Origin: Toxonevra muliebris | Lineage: Eukaryota > Arthropoda > Insecta > Diptera > Pallopteridae | DNA: 64,000 nt | NCBI GenBank assembly: GCA_963691655.1 | Contig: OY829326.1 | Coordinates: forward strand, 73,091,235-73,155,234 | Direction: 5' to 3' | In this document: piece after piece, positions 19,734 to 32,736 of the stretch | How the letters are laid out: each line of letters begins with the position of its first letter | How positions within the stretch are numbered: position 1 is the first letter of the stretch | Translations under genes and position numbers: made by a program | The notes under the pieces: model-generated | What the model saw: the letters and a program-made list of their open reading frames with translations, nothing else | Told to the model about the DNA's origin: nothing | Database searches by the model: none

Positions 19734-22104
19734 ATTTGGTATAGGGCTAGTCTCTAGAGTCGAATGAAACGTATTCCTTATTGAATTTCCGAATTTCACT
19801 GCTAGAAGGCCTTCCATATAAACTAAATAAAAAATTTTCACAAAATATTTTTGAAATATATTAATTTCGAAACGGGCACTTTAAAAAAACAATTTTTTTA
19901 AAGAAGTGGACGTGGAACTTACCCTACAAACGGAATGCTTGAAACGACGAAACTGAAGCGTCATATCAAGGAATAAATTGAAAGTTTGAGTGTGAACTAA
20001 GGTTGGTTTTGATAATCCTTGGACAGAATATAGCCATTTTTGGACAAGTTGACATGCCACAGATAATACTTGAATAAATAGAAATACTCAAACTCCCCCA
20101 AATATTTCGCTCCATACAAATTATACCTATAATCGTTTTGTTCCAGGGTTAACGTTTCAGGTTGCACTTCTGCCATTCAAAGTTCGCAGAGCTTATCAAG
20201 TTAATGTCACAATGAGAAAAAGATTTTGATTTTTCATCTGACTGTAATGTGTTAAAACGCTTTAATAACGAAATTTTACAAACAATAAAGTCACAAATGA
20301 AGCAGCAGCTATCTCACATTATTATTTTATCAATACACAAGAAATGTAATCCAAAAAAAAAAAAAAAAATTACAAAGTAAATAAAATTGCTCTAAATTCA
20401 ATTTTCAGGGTCAAAATAATCTTTTATGGCTAAATTGTCGAACTGCCAACCGAATTAGCAATTTTAGGATATAACACCAAACACACAAAAAGTCAATGAA
20501 CATCAAATGAAACTAGGCACACATCAAAGGAGTGTGAAAATAATGGCAGGGCCAGGATGAATACCCTTCGTAATGATGACAATAATGGTCAATGATGTGA
20601 TAGGTCAATGATAATTTTTGCTTGTTGCAAGCAACAACAAAACGATAAAGAAGTGACTCCAAATGTGTGATGCCTGGTGAATTTAAACAATAGCAACAAA
20701 TAAACAAGATAATTTGTACGAAAAAAAACAAAGCTAAAAAGTCACTCACCGATAAATACAACAACAACAAAAAAAAAAGAAAAAAAAAAGTTTAATGAAC
20801 TCCGAAATATTTGGATGTGGTGCAACAACGTGACTGTGACAGCAGCAATTTGCAGGGTTCAATAGGTTCCGCCACTGCCACACCGACATACATACAACAT
20901 ACACATTTAGTACAACAGAAGCCCATACGAATACAAAGAAATATGTGTACTGATGCGTAAGGTTAGTTAGTGCTACTATCTTTAAAAATTTATATTTTTT
21001 TTTTGGGTCAACAAAGTTCATGCCAACATAAAGTACTGCAATCATATCATGTCAATGCCGATGACTCATTGGGAAAATTGTTTATTATTTTAACTTATAG
21101 GGAGTTATTTAGGATATTGTCTCTGCTTGCCTCTTTATAAATACAAATGTGATTCATCTGTGATTCGCATAGCGGTGAGTAAGTTTTCCTTAAGGGATCA
21201 ATATCCATTTAACATGAGGCAGCTAATGAACTTTCAGTGACGTGCAGGTATAAGAATTTCTAAAGTTTAAACCATGGATTAGTCATTCATTATGCACCTA
21301 CCTACATGAAAGTTATAATTAACTCTTGTTGAAGGTAGCCGAATGGTTGGTTGAAGTGGAAGTGCCAGTTGCAAGAGTTAATAGAAGCTGAAATGTTTTT
21401 TTTTCTTGAAGAATCACCATATTTAGAATTTTGGTATATAAATGGATTTAAATAGGATTTTTAACGTAGACAATGTACACTTCGGGTAGACGAGAGACTC
21501 TAAGCATAACTCTTAGTCAGTTACTAAAGATGGGAGAGTCTCTGAGGAACACTGACCACCAGTATATTAAGTTCTGCTTGGGCTTTATGGCAGGAAAGAG
21601 GAGGTTGTATACTTAGGCGTGAGTTGTTATCCGATATTTAACTTTCTGATTCCTAATAACACCCTCAAGGGCATTACTTGGTAGTCTAATCAGACTATCT
21701 GAAGCTGAGGTAGCAAACCCTTGTGAAAGTAAGTACAAGACTAACGCGAGAGCAAATAACATTAGGGCCGTTCCGTCATTTTCGCTTTAAAATTCTATTG
21801 GAGGCTTAAAAATCCAATTAGAGTTGGTTTCAGTGTGAATGACTTTTGTGAGACGTCTATTCCTCATATAAATAAAGGTATTTTCATCAAACCCACGATG
21901 AAAGCATCTGCATATCATCCAAGATCTTCAAAATCGGAGACCAGAAGGGTATTAACAAGACGACAACTGGAAGCCCCTATTTTTAGAGTAATTTGAACCC
22001 TTGGCTAGCAAGCGTGGTATTCGACAACTCTGCACGACAACCTGGCTGATGTCACAATACCCCAAAATAACAATATCTAAGCTATAACTCGTAAAAACAA
22101 TGAC
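19734..22104. other. Gene-free stretch
   Basis: AT-rich, with poly-A tracts at about 20354 and 20769. ORFs at 20513-21045 are hydrophobic or T-rich by composition and have no domain. At about 21520-21600 SLRNTDHQYIKF loosely resembles the S-D-H-x-Y-I-x-F block at the end of a LINE endonuclease domain. That is possible but weak. Confidence 0.35.
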
Positions 22105-22262
22105 GCCAATTGACTTCAAGTCCCCAATTGACTCCAAATGACTCCAATTGACTTCAAATTCCCAGTTGACTCAAAAAGGCTTCAACTAACTCCAATTGAC
22201 TTCAAATTCCTAGTTGACTCCAAAAGGCTTCAACTGACTCCAATTGACTCCAAAAAAGACTT
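22105..22262. repeat. Degenerate minisatellite, CCAATTGACTTCAAATTCC type
   Basis: Phrases built from CCAATTGACTTCAA and CCAGTTGACTC-AAAAGGCTTCAACTGACT recur about three to four times with a higher-order period near 45-60 bp. Confidence 0.75.
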
Positions 22263-22543
22263 CTAACTGCATTTTTAATTCTGGAGTCAAATACGTTATT
22301 CAGTAACTACAATCATGAATTGTCGGTTATTAACTGTGACTTCAAGCTAGTGCAATTAAATTGATTGCATTCTTTTAAAGCTCTGCCAACTGTGCCACAT
22401 AACCAAATTTGTTTCCATTGAATTTTATTTGTTTTACTCTTTCAATGTTTCGAGCACTAATTATGGTTTTTTAACTCTTTGAGGCACACCATTTTAAAGA
22501 AAATAAAAACTCCAGTTGCACAGAGTTTTTTTTTTGTTTATAG

Positions 22544-24712
22544 TAGGGATGTGCACTTCAGTTGCCCTCTGCCGACGTCGTGTGTAAGAAGGTGCTAGAA
22601 TCGGGGCGTAAATTTAAAGACGAGCGGTGGTGGTTTTATTGTGTGTACACATACACATTATTGTTGTTGTTTTGCCAAAAGCACACATAAATGTGCAAAA
22701 ACTAACATAAGAAAGAGAGTGCATCAGTTGCGGATAGAAAAAAAAATTTCTGGGGGGATCATAAATATTAAAAATTTTCCATATATTTAGAATTTTTATA
22801 TCTGATATTACTATTTTATGTATTTAGCCCCTTGCAACTGCCACTGGCCTAACCAATTGTGAAGCAGAGTGACCAGGTTATATTAAAAAAACAAAAATAG
22901 CTCGAATAACTATAAATTGTTAACTTGGCCACACTAATGTGGAGAGTGAGTGAATATAACTGAGAGCGCCCAAGCTACTGCCAGAACGCCGAAGAAATGT
23001 GAGCATTGACAGCAGGAATGCCAACTTATAAGGAATTCCTTGAATTGTTGGGAATCGACTTCAATTTTAGTTAGTTGTAGGGAATTGGGGAGTGAGATCG
23101 TATAGTGGGCGACTGAAAATTTTAATTTTTTGTCAATTTTTAGATATGAAAAGTACATATTTTTTGTGTAAAACCTTTTATTAATTTTTTATTTTTATTA
23201 TTCTTAAATTTTTCTTAAAAGTATTTGTATACATTACATACATGCATATATGCATAAAAGTTGTAATCTTAAGCAAAAATATTATTTACTTTTTGTGTTA
23301 ATTATTAATAGGATCTAAAATATAGAGTTAGCATCCCTGATCAGCACGCAGCAGTGCGTTTGCTGCTTCTCTTTTTTCGATCTTTCAACCTAACCTAACA
23401 ACCAAACAGGAAAATTACATAAGCATTCAATAATATAATTAAAAAGTTCCACAATACAAAGGTAATTGAAAAATTTTTTCTTTTCCTGGTAACTCAATTA
23501 CTACGTTTATGAAATCAATCCAAAAAGCATGAGTAAAGTATAGCTAAGTACGAAGTTTTCTTATGCATTCACGTCCACACTCTCTACAGGGACGAAATCA
23601 ATAAATTCATATACATATACATACACAAAAGAAATCACATTTGTTCTCTCATACTACCCTGCAGTAAAATGAAGAACTAGTAGCACAAAGTATCTAGTTA
23701 TATGCATAGTGAAAAAGAGACTAGTTCAATGACTAGGGCTAAAGTAATGCAGCTAGACACCAGTTTAAAGAAATATGCGCTCATTCTGCTTATCCTAAAT
23801 ATAAATTTGGCTGTTAAAATATAGCACACAGAAAAAACAAGAAATAAAAACGAAGTTTTACAAAAACAAATGGCATTGGTAACGGAAATTTACAGTTGTG
23901 ACGCGTTGTTGCTTGTTTTTTGATTGATTTTAGTTTTATTGTGATTGATTTTGATGTCGCGTGTTTGAAAAATAAAGCGAAAGTGAATGAAAAGTAAGTT
24001 GTGAATTGAATTAAAATATTTTTAAAATAACATTATCATTAAAAAATTTAAAAAAAAATAATTTTTTTTTTTTACCATATTTTTGTATGTGGAAGCAATG
24101 AAATCTGGGAAAGCTGAAGAGATTGGACGCAAAAACGGACAAGGACTTGTATTCTTCATGTAAGTAGTATGTTTAAAATATAAAAATACATATCGTCATT
24201 TATTTTCTTTTCTATCTGCATATCAATTTCAGATAAAAACCCAGCAAAACCGATGAAGATATCAAAACATTTATTGATAGAAAATAACATACATATATTT
24301 GTATACATGTTTTTTATATAAAATAATAAATAAAATAAAAAATGGAAAAACAATCTGAAAATTCAATTTAGTCGTAGAAATATCTTCCTGAAATATTACT
24401 AGTGCAGTAACAAGTTGCAAAAAGTACTAGTTCTCTGACTAGTTCAAAGGTAGTGCATAAGGAGACAATTGTCTTCTCGTAGGACATTAACATTGTAAAA
24501 GAGGCAGTTGACAGCATGTAAATGGGGGTTGCGGTGGAACCAGTACTGGTTACTTTGCAACTAGTTGCTTTACTATTTATAGAACTAGTCGGCTTCACTG
24601 AAGGGTAGTTACTCTTCCCCTTAACACAGCGTTACCCCTCGTCTATCCCTTATGAGTATAGCATCAGCTCATATGTGTTTATTGCCCATATGTGTTGAAG
24701 TGCACATCACTA
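22544..24712. mobile_element. hAT-type element, 2169 bp, 8-bp target duplication
   Basis: GTTTATAG is repeated exactly at 22536-22543 and 24713-24720. The ends TAGGGATGTGCACTTCA and (complement of right) TAGTGATGTGCACTTCA form a 17-bp inverted repeat with one difference, close to the (T/C)AGGGATG type of hAT elements. Subterminal regions are rich in ACTAG/CTAGT motifs (clusters at about 23670-23760 and 24400-24600, including the palindrome AACCAGTACTGGTT), as expected for transposase binding. I recognise no hAT transposase inside, so it is non-autonomous. A smaller hAT-like insertion may be nested at 23013-23339. Confidence 0.88.
23013..23339. mobile_element. Possible nested hAT-like MITE
   Basis: The left CAGGAATGCCAACT and the complement of the right end CAGGGATGCTAACT form a 14-bp inverted repeat with two differences. 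CAGGGATGCCAA-like ends are hAT-like. The flanks (ATTGACAG and ATCAGCAC) do not make a clean 8-bp duplication, so this is less secure than its host element. Confidence 0.5.
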
Positions 24713-24720
24713 GTTTATAG

Positions 24721-25869
24721 CATTGTGAACTGAATGAGAAACTGTAAATAAAATGTTAAACCATATGACTATAAGTAATTTCATCTTTTCGAAGTGGGTT
24801 AAAACATATCCCACCATGCATAAAAAACTAAGCAAAAGTTGGGACAATTTATATCTTACCTAACTTTAAGCACAGTATACAGTATGCCAAATAGCAGAAA
24901 GTAATCTGAAATATTCTCAGGTCTTCTGAGATTTGACAATTATGACAAGTATTCGCTCAATAAATTTTGAAAAATAATTTTGTTTATGAGAGAAAACTCT
25001 CTTAACCCATTTTCGTTTGCTGTACACAAATAAATAAATGAAATAAAAATACCAAAAAACAATAAACCTTTCGTTTGTTGTTTTTTTTTTTTTCTGAAAT
25101 AAAAGCTCTCAAAATATTTTGTTGAGTGTGGTTCTATAAAGTATTTAAATAAACAAAATACAATACTTTTAAAATGATCTTCTTCAAAAATGTCCTCTTT
25201 ATATTCTAAATAGTTTTACGGATTTCAAAAGAGATTTATTTAAATTTCGGAGAGCAGATTTCTTACTTGAATGGCATACATAACAAAAAAAACTTTAAGT
25301 TTTGGGTTAAATCCTTGGTGCACATTATGCGCATGGTTGTTACAAACGCCTTTGAAGATTTCGTTTATCAATGTCTAAAAATTTGTCTGACTTTTCAAAT
25401 TTTTCTATTTTATTTATATATTGTGCAGGTACCAATGGGTTAATACTTTTTTATATTTACTTCTGAAATTCAAATGTTTTGGGAGAAGTAAGAGAATAAC
25501 TTTCAAATTTGGCAGACGTCGGTGAACAGAAAAGAGGGCGTCACTTCTATTTATTTCACTTTATTAATTTCACTATGACCTTAAGAAGCTAACTATGCAA
25601 GAGAGAGTAAGATGTACAAATTTGAAATACTCAATCAGGCTGTCTTTGTTTATCATTATTTCTAAAAATTGACCTATAAAATTTTGAAATTGTGTTAGTG
25701 AAAGCCAAAAATTTTGTTACTATATTGGAGTTTCCATTAGCCCTGTCTGGCAGGGCTATGAACTAAATATTCAACAGATAACGACAGACGAAATTTGTCA
25801 ATACAAAATAAAAAACTGTTGAATCAAACAAATTTCGTTCAATACAACAGATTTTCTTAACAACAGCGA
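24721..25869. other. Gene-free stretch
   Basis: AT-rich. The only structure noticed is the hairpin AGCCCTG-TCTGG-CAGGGCT near 25738. Confidence 0.4.
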
Positions 25870-26215
25870 TGAACTGTTAGATTTTTGGTTTAATTTTTGG
25901 GGCTGTTCTTGCTCCGAATTTGTGACTGACTTTTGGTCTGACTTTGGTGTAAAGTTTGGACTTATTTTCGAGGTTTGAGATTTAGTTTGAATTTGGTCTG
26001 AGTTTTGGTCCAATTTTTGTTTGAATTTTAGTCTAAATTTAGGTGTGAGTTTGGTAAGAATTTTATTTTGAATTTTAGACTGACTTTTTGTCTCACTTTT
26101 GGATTTATTTTCGGTTTGAATCTTGGTCCGAATTTAGTCTTAATCTTATATTCCTGTGGCTCTTAAATTTGGGTGAATTACTTAATAAAATTTTTCATCT
26201 GGATTTTGGTCTAGT
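25870..26215 (-). repeat. Degenerate minisatellite, TTTGGTCTGA type
   Basis: Units around TTTTGGTCTGAATTTTGG recur roughly every 10-25 bp for about 350 bp. The same unit, inverted, makes up the 1.1-kb array at 44050-45190. Confidence 0.78.
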
Positions 26216-28029
26216 TATTGGTGTGACAGCTATAATTTAATATAATCAGCCCTCCCCAAACCTGAATACTAGGCCCGTCACTGGTCACGGCTCAGGCACT
26301 CGAGCTACATAAAATGAAATGTTATTTATCCAGAACTAACTCAAATATGGTTTGATATGCAATTTTTTTTTAACTAACTATTCATAGGACATTAATTTCA
26401 AATAAGGAATCAAACTCCAAAACCTCTTTCTTAAATATGTCCTAGTTGAAGGAAGAAAAGTACACACACTATTCCGTGTATGGATGATTGTTAGTACCCC
26501 CCTCAAAATGTTTGTAGCTAATAGTAATATAAAATTTACAACACGAGGTTGTTTTTTGTTTTAAAACTACATAAAAATCGACAAGGAAAAAAATATCAAC
26601 CTAAAATTAGTGAAACTTTTTTTTCGTTGAATTTACATGTGGCGATGGTCAATGACAGCGAACTCGGGCTCGGTTCTCATGAATTATTTACGCGGTATGA
26701 AGCCAGACAATCTCCCCATTTTCAAAAATGGGGTAGAAAACGCATTAGTTGAAGCGTGAATACTGAATACTGACTGCAGCGTACAAGAGAAAGCGCAAAT
26801 GAAAAGGTCAAAAGAGAAAAACTACGATATTAATGAGAATAAAATGACAGAGAGGGAGAGAGAGTGAGATAAACTACTCAAGAGTTCATGCATACATATA
26901 TGAATACTGAAATTACTCATTGCTGTACTGCATACATGAACACGGTGAAGGACCTCTTTACAAACATATATACTTACATATATACCCTAATGGAAAACTA
27001 CTACTACTACTACTACAATATATGTGCAGTAAAAGGATGAAGGTTAACATTGCATGCATGTAATATTCAGGGGCAAAACTGTGGCATATACACATACAGA
27101 CACAAAACAAAAACCAGCGCCACCAAAATCCAAGGGCAAGGACACTCGAGCATGCGCGTAATTTCTCCACTTCCTACACACACACACATAAACTCAAATA
27201 GAGGGAAATGACATTCGTTACACTATAGCAAATGAGTATTGCATTGTTGTGACATTGATGCAAAACCAAGTAGTAGAGCAATATATTGCATTAGTGTTAG
27301 TGCAAAATTTTTATTCTCACCGAACACACGGATTCTATGAAATTATTAGTATCTGTTAAATATTGCGAAAAGCTTATAATTAGCCGGTTGTATACTTTTA
27401 TATGCCGGTAAGAGAATTATTTACCATTTACCATTACTAACCCCAAGCGAATTTTGTGTTTCATATAAATTTCTATGCTTAATCCCCTGCATTGGCGACC
27501 ATCAGACAAAACTCATCAAAGTTAGTTGAATAAACGTGTGTAGTATTGGAAATGAAATATGTGCGTAACCCTGAACACTTTTTCGTAAATCATTTTTTTC
27601 GTAAACCTTGCACATTGTACATAAATGTGTATACGTTTCCAAACAATCAATGCCATAGCAATTTAATACTGAAGCGTGATCCTTGGCATTATATTGCATG
27701 CATTAATAAAGCTTAAGGTTTATGACAATTTTTACAAAATCTTTGTTCGATTTCGATTGTGACCCTGATTGTTTGTTTGGTTGAGTTGACATTTCCATAT
27801 TTTCATCCTGAATGTGGCCATGTCAACAATGTAATTTTGGGGAGTATGTATGATGGAGAATAGAATAGAGCAAAGGAGTGTTTTGGGGGAAAATAATAGT
27901 CATGAAGCTTCTTTACGCTTAAGTAAATAAAAATAAAATAGAGCAGAGTAAAGTCTTTCAAAAACTTACTTCTGACTCCTTAGTAGGTATTTATGACCAA
28001 TGGCGCATCAACGTAAACAACTAAGCCCT
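26216..28029. other. Gene-free stretch
   Basis: AT-rich, with (CTA)n at 27000, (ACAC)n near 27180 and a GAGAGAG run near 26850. No coding sequence is supported. Confidence 0.4.
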
Positions 28030-28445
28030 GACCAAAAAATCATGAGTAAATTAAGTATGATTAAATAGTTAGTCATAATAACCACTAAATAAATTAGTCA
28101 TTAGCCACGCAATCATTAGTCATTCAATCATTAGTTTTAGTCATATTGGCAATGCCATTGTTATTTTTAAGCTGAGAAACTACTTATTTTTACATAACAT
28201 CGGGTATATGCCAAAACCATGAATGTGCGGAAGTGGTCTTTTGACAAGACATTTGCGATTACAAAAATAAAAATGAAATTTCACATTTCTCATCCATGTG
28301 TCACAAACCACCAGCTATTTCTCTGATACTTCATATTGAAAACAAATCAAATCATAATCAATATTTTAGTCATGGCTACAACTAAAAATTTTAGCCATTA
28401 GTTAATATTGATTGATTTTTTTCAATCATTAGTCAGATTGATTTT
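28030..28445. repeat. TTAGTCAT-type degenerate repeat
   Basis: Words such as AATCATTAGTCATT and TTAGCCATTAG recur in two clusters, 28050-28150 and 28360-28445. Confidence 0.6.
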
Positions 28446-28904
28446 TACTCAACACTGTTTGTTTGTTAGTTTACCCATTAAGGACGAGCGGAAACCAAAG
28501 TAGATAGATCAAGAAAGTAACTTGAGAATAAAATTGTTTTTGAACCTGGCTGAGGAACGACTCAACAACAAGGTACCATATGGCCTCGCTAGGCATTACT
28601 GGGTTAAGCGAACAGTCTAAATAGCTCCCGCTGATAACAGTGCACAACAAAAATTAACTGTAATAGCACAGATATTTAGGTTGCTGGTCATGGATCAGAA
28701 GTGTTTTTTTTTATTACATAGCCATATATCCGGGAAACAGAATCGTCCTAAAACAATACTATTTTTAAATATATTATGTTTAATCCTTCGATATCCTGCT
28801 GCCCCACTAATGGGCTTTATTAACCCCCTTCATTAAATTTTGTTTTTTTTTTATAAGAACTTTTTGACAATGTTTTTATTGTTCATGAGGAAGCTTTCGA
28901 TGTG

Positions 28905-29765
28905 ATATTTACCACTTGAACCTGTCCTACAGCAGCCATGAAGACACTATTAGACCTCACGTCTCTACCTCTAGTAATGAGACGTCCGCCAAAAGGACAA
29001 TTATGGGTGTAGTAAGGGAAGGAGCTGGGAGGAGGAAGGTCACTAGCAGTAGAGAGCTAGAAAGAATCTCTGGGAAGGTAGCCCTAGCTACCTTGGAAAG
29101 AGACTATATGATCAAGAAAAAATAACTTCGAGAAATCTTTCAAATTTATACTAGGCAATAGGATAGGAATCTTCCAAGCCGAAGATTCTTGCTATACGGC
29201 TCTGTGTACAGTTCAACTTTTAACGTGAGTGTAAGAAGCAAGACATAGAATTTCAGTCAGATAGTCAATTCGCTATCAAAGCGTGGGAATGTCTAGAGCT
29301 CCTGAACAAACTGGGCAAGACAAATAAGATCACCTTATTCTGGTTACCTGGGCATACATGTATATATGGTAATGAGATAGCCGGCAACTTAGCAAGGAAA
29401 GCAGCGGCCAAGACATGCATTGGTCCTGAACCCATGGTAGGTCTAGGAGTCCAAACCACAAAAAGCACACTAAAAAACGAGGAATAGAATAGCCGGACAC
29501 TCCTCCAAAAGCTTAGGCAATCAAAGCTACTCATTGGGAACTTCGACCTACGGAACTTTATCTCAAGCTAAGGAAATACCAACTTAGACTAATCATGGGC
29601 ATTTCTTCAGGATACTGTAAGCTGGGAGAGCACATTAAGAACTTAGGATTAAACCAAGATAACACTTGTTAGTTCTGCCAAAACGATTAGGAAACATCAA
29701 AACATATCCTAATACACTGCGAGGCACTCACTCGCAGGAGGAAAAGTTAATTTGGGCAATATTAC
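28905..29765 (+). pseudogene. RNase H-bearing LINE fragment
   Basis: Blocks of an I/R1/LOA-like non-LTR retrotransposon are readable in order. IFQAEDS (about 29170) is the Glu block of RNase H. FQSDSQFAIKAW (about 29250) is the Asp block. TLFWLPGH followed by YGNEIAGNLARKAA (about 29333-29405) corresponds to the conserved W-x-P-G-H...G-N-E-x-A-D block, with the last Asp replaced by Gly. Then MGISSGYCKLGEHIKNLGL (about 29598) and a zinc-knuckle remnant with ETSKHILIHCEALTRRR follow. Frame changes and stops show decay. A second copy of the RNase H part is at 56783-57300. The preceding frame at 28916-29125 is of unknown origin. Confidence 0.8.
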
Positions 29766-29988
29766 ACGGAAAATAGGGGCATCATAGCCCTGAAGCCACA
29801 TTAGCTGCTGAGATTCATTAGCAAGATTGGCTTGTCTGACAGCTTGTAACCAAGTTACTATCGGGGGTTCAATAGATCTTTAAGGTCGAAGTACATGACA
29901 CCCAAAGGGTTAAGTTATCCTATATCACGAACCGATTCTTTGGCAAGTATGTTATGAGGTACAGGGCTCAGTATGCGAATATAGGAGC

Positions 29989-30794
29989 TTGTGCTTAGCG
30001 TCACTAGTCTCTACTAAGTCAGGACAGTCAGTGCGTTGTGAAGAGCCACATCCTCCTCGAAGTAACCCTGCTTTAATAGAACACTGCGGATCTATACCTG
30101 AACAGTCAAAAACTGGTTCCTCTTCAACTGTGGCTTCCTTAAAGAGTCGCACAGGTGGTAATCCCCCCGCTGGTTCGTCAGTAGCTCGAGCAATAGATGT
30201 GCAGGCTCGAAACAACTCGTTGGAGGCTGATATGACCGGGGTTGAAAATCAAGGATCCGGAGAAAGCAAACTACTTGGGATTGGGGACATTCCCTTTTCG
30301 GCTTTTCGGGGGGTGTGCGCTCGCCAGACTCTATCAGCAAATCGCTGGAGAGCCTGTGGCTGTGCGATGAGGATGCAAGAACAGAGGAATCTGTAAAATC
30401 TGTTGCTGGATTCGAGGAGACTGGGACGGCTCATTACCGCAGCAGGCTCCGACTCAGCTTGCGGTGTCCGCCGGTATTAACCATAGTTAATCCTGGTGCA
30501 AATTTGGAAAGTACCAGTATTTCGATGGGCTTTGGAGCTGCGTTTAGTTTAGGGGCCGGAATGGTAGAATCAAATACGGACCGGGAAGTGCATGTAACCT
30601 ATGCAAATCCTGGTACCGTGTTTGATCAAACCAGTACGGCTCCTATTCAGGCACCGCTTATGCCTTCTATTGGTCTGATGGTTAATCCCAGCGCGAGCTC
30701 GGACAGTTCCATCGAACCAATGCATACAGATACAGTGCCCGGTTCAGGGTTCATACTAATCAATCAATCATTCACCACTTCAAGGTGTGAGTAA
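29989..30794 (+). pseudogene. Higher-GC open frames, possible LINE ORF1
   Basis: Two overlapping plus-strand frames (29989-30396, then 30315-30794) together stay open for about 800 bp. The sequence is visibly richer in G and C than its surroundings. The encoded text is Ser/Thr/Pro/Gly-rich, with a short acidic stretch (LWLCDEDARTEESVKSV). The frame change in the overlap suggests one ancestral reading frame with a frameshift. Position after a LINE fragment suggests retrotransposon ORF1, but I recognise no zinc knuckles or RRM. A host gene exon cannot be excluded. Opposite-strand frames here are shadows. Confidence 0.35.
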
Positions 30795-32608
30795 GCCCAA
30801 TAACGGAGATTCGTCCTTATTAAACCATTATAATAGCAAAATAAATGTTCAATTGTTTCTTTGCCTTCGCCGAACATTTCTGAACTATTTTCTTGGCCTG
30901 GAGGAGCTGAAAGGTTCGGTCTGAAATCTCATGTACAATTAGTTCTCTCGGATTTCAGTTCGATAATATAAACATCCGCGGTCATTTAACATCTTAGTGG
31001 CCTACATAATTTCATTAAAACAAATACTTACTAATATAATAATGTATTAAAAAAAATTTAAATTTACATTAAAAATGAAACTTACTTCGAATTATTTCAA
31101 CCCAGACATCAGTTTCGTTTCTCACTCCAAGGCTCCGTAAAAAAAAAATCCACGGATTACAATTTCATGGCATTGCTTTAGGGGTTGATTATTCACTGAA
31201 AACCAAAAAATGAAGACTTACATACGTTTTCAAGAAAAAGATATTGAAACTTGTATGAACTTATTTCCTGTTATTCCCCCCTCCCAAAAAAAAAAAAAAA
31301 TTATTATGTCTTGAAAATCCTTCGCCCAACACAGTGCAATGCTAGAAGAAAGAAAATATACTCCCAAACAGCAACTCCACGTAAAATTATCAACCCTAAA
31401 ATGTTTTCAAGATACATGACGATGGCAACGAAACTTTCCTCATCCTCCATCCGCAACAATTCAGCGACTACTGAGTATCGTAGTCGCAGTCGTAGCCAGA
31501 GTCTGTTTGCTTTCTTGCTTGTAGTTATATTTACTTTGCATGCAGTGTGAACTGCGATTCTGTTCATTGCACCCCCATATAAAAAAGCAACAACAACAAC
31601 AAGAACAACAATTGCTGCTGCTGCTATGTGTACTTAATGCCGAATAATACATTGACTTCTCTAGACTGCTTTTTGGATCTATATTCGCAGTTGTACAATT
31701 TGTTGTTGTTGTTGTTTTTGTTGTTTCTGATGATGTTGCTCGGTTGCTTTCTCGGTTGTTCGGTGTCGATTTTGGTTGATTTTGCTGCTTTGCTATTTCG
31801 ACACAATGTCGTCTTGTTGTTGTTGTTGTGGATGTGGTTGTTGTTGCTGTTGTGCTTCCGTCTACACTTGCACCAGCACAACCAAGTAGCAACAACAATC
31901 AAAACAACAACAAAATTGCAACTCATACCACGACCTACCCATACCCTAAGTGACTTAAGCTTTAGCTACGCTCGTTCGTTTGTTCGTTCGCTCATTCTCT
32001 CATTCGTTCTCTTGCACACATACATTAACATTCGCTTGAGATATGGTAAAAATGTATCCTGCGAATGTACTCGTAGTATATTGTCTGGCTGTCTGCTATT
32101 TTACACACAAACACACATATATTCATGTTGATGACGATGACGACGATGAGTTGGTACTCATGGTGTATGTTTATATGTCGTCGTCGTGGTCGTCGTCTTG
32201 CATTGAATTGCATTGAATTGTACTATTTCACTTTTGCGAATTTGTTAGTCTCGTTAACGACGTCATGCCGTTCGTTCGTTCGTTTACATCGGAATAAAAT
32301 GCAATTGCACTTTTTCTTTCTTTCGATTTGTTTTTTTTTTTTTTTGTTGGTTTGTTTGTTTGAAATTATTTGTGACATAGACTTTGATAAGTTTTCGGTT
32401 TGATTCGAAAGATATGCGCTGAAAAATTACTTGCATGTTTGTGTGCGTGTGTGTATTAAGTTTATTATAACGAGCTGCCAAATATTGAAAAAATTCAAGT
32501 CTAAGTTCAGACTTTGAACTCCACCAAAGGTGGCTCTCATACATGTCTGCCTGAAAATATATAATCATTGTCGCATAGATAATTGTTAAAAAAAAGAAGA
32601 AAAATCAA
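30795..32608. other. Gene-free, microsatellite-rich stretch
   Basis: It has (CAA)n/(GTT)n tracts at 31590-31620 and 31700-31915, TTCG repeats near 31975-32010 and 32270, and GACGATGACGACGATG near 32130. ORFs on both strands here come from these repeats. Confidence 0.5.
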
Positions 32609-32736
32609 GGGTTAATGACCTTAACCCAGTGGAGTGGAGTCGTGTGAACTGCACATTTAAAACAAGAAAAATATCTTAAATTTAATTGAAAGTGAAGTGT
32701 TTTATTAACGTCACATATATACAGGTTCATGGAACT
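32609..32736. promoter_or_regulatory. Two ecdysone-response-like inverted repeats
   Basis: GGGTTAATGACCT (32609-32621) and GGTTCATGGAACT (32724-32736) each match the EcR/USP inverted-repeat-1 consensus RG(G/T)T(C/G)A-N-TG(A/C)(A/C)(C/T)Y at 12 of 13 positions. They are about 100 bp apart, about 13.7 kb upstream of the E75A start codon. E75 is an ecdysone primary-response gene, so such sites are expected nearby. Binding is inferred only from sequence. Confidence 0.35.

Noticed and set aside
21480..21610. LINE endonuclease domain remnant
   Set aside because: Only one short block (SLRNTDHQYIKF) resembles the family, with a stop close by; too little to call a feature.
22860..22935. Tiny hAT-like element (AGTGACCAGGTTA ... 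TTAACTTGGCCACACT)
   Set aside because: The inverted match is short and gapped and no target duplication was found.
31461..32131. Long frames on both strands rich in Thr/Asn or Leu
   Set aside because: They are translations of CAA/GTT microsatellites; no domain, start context or copy support.
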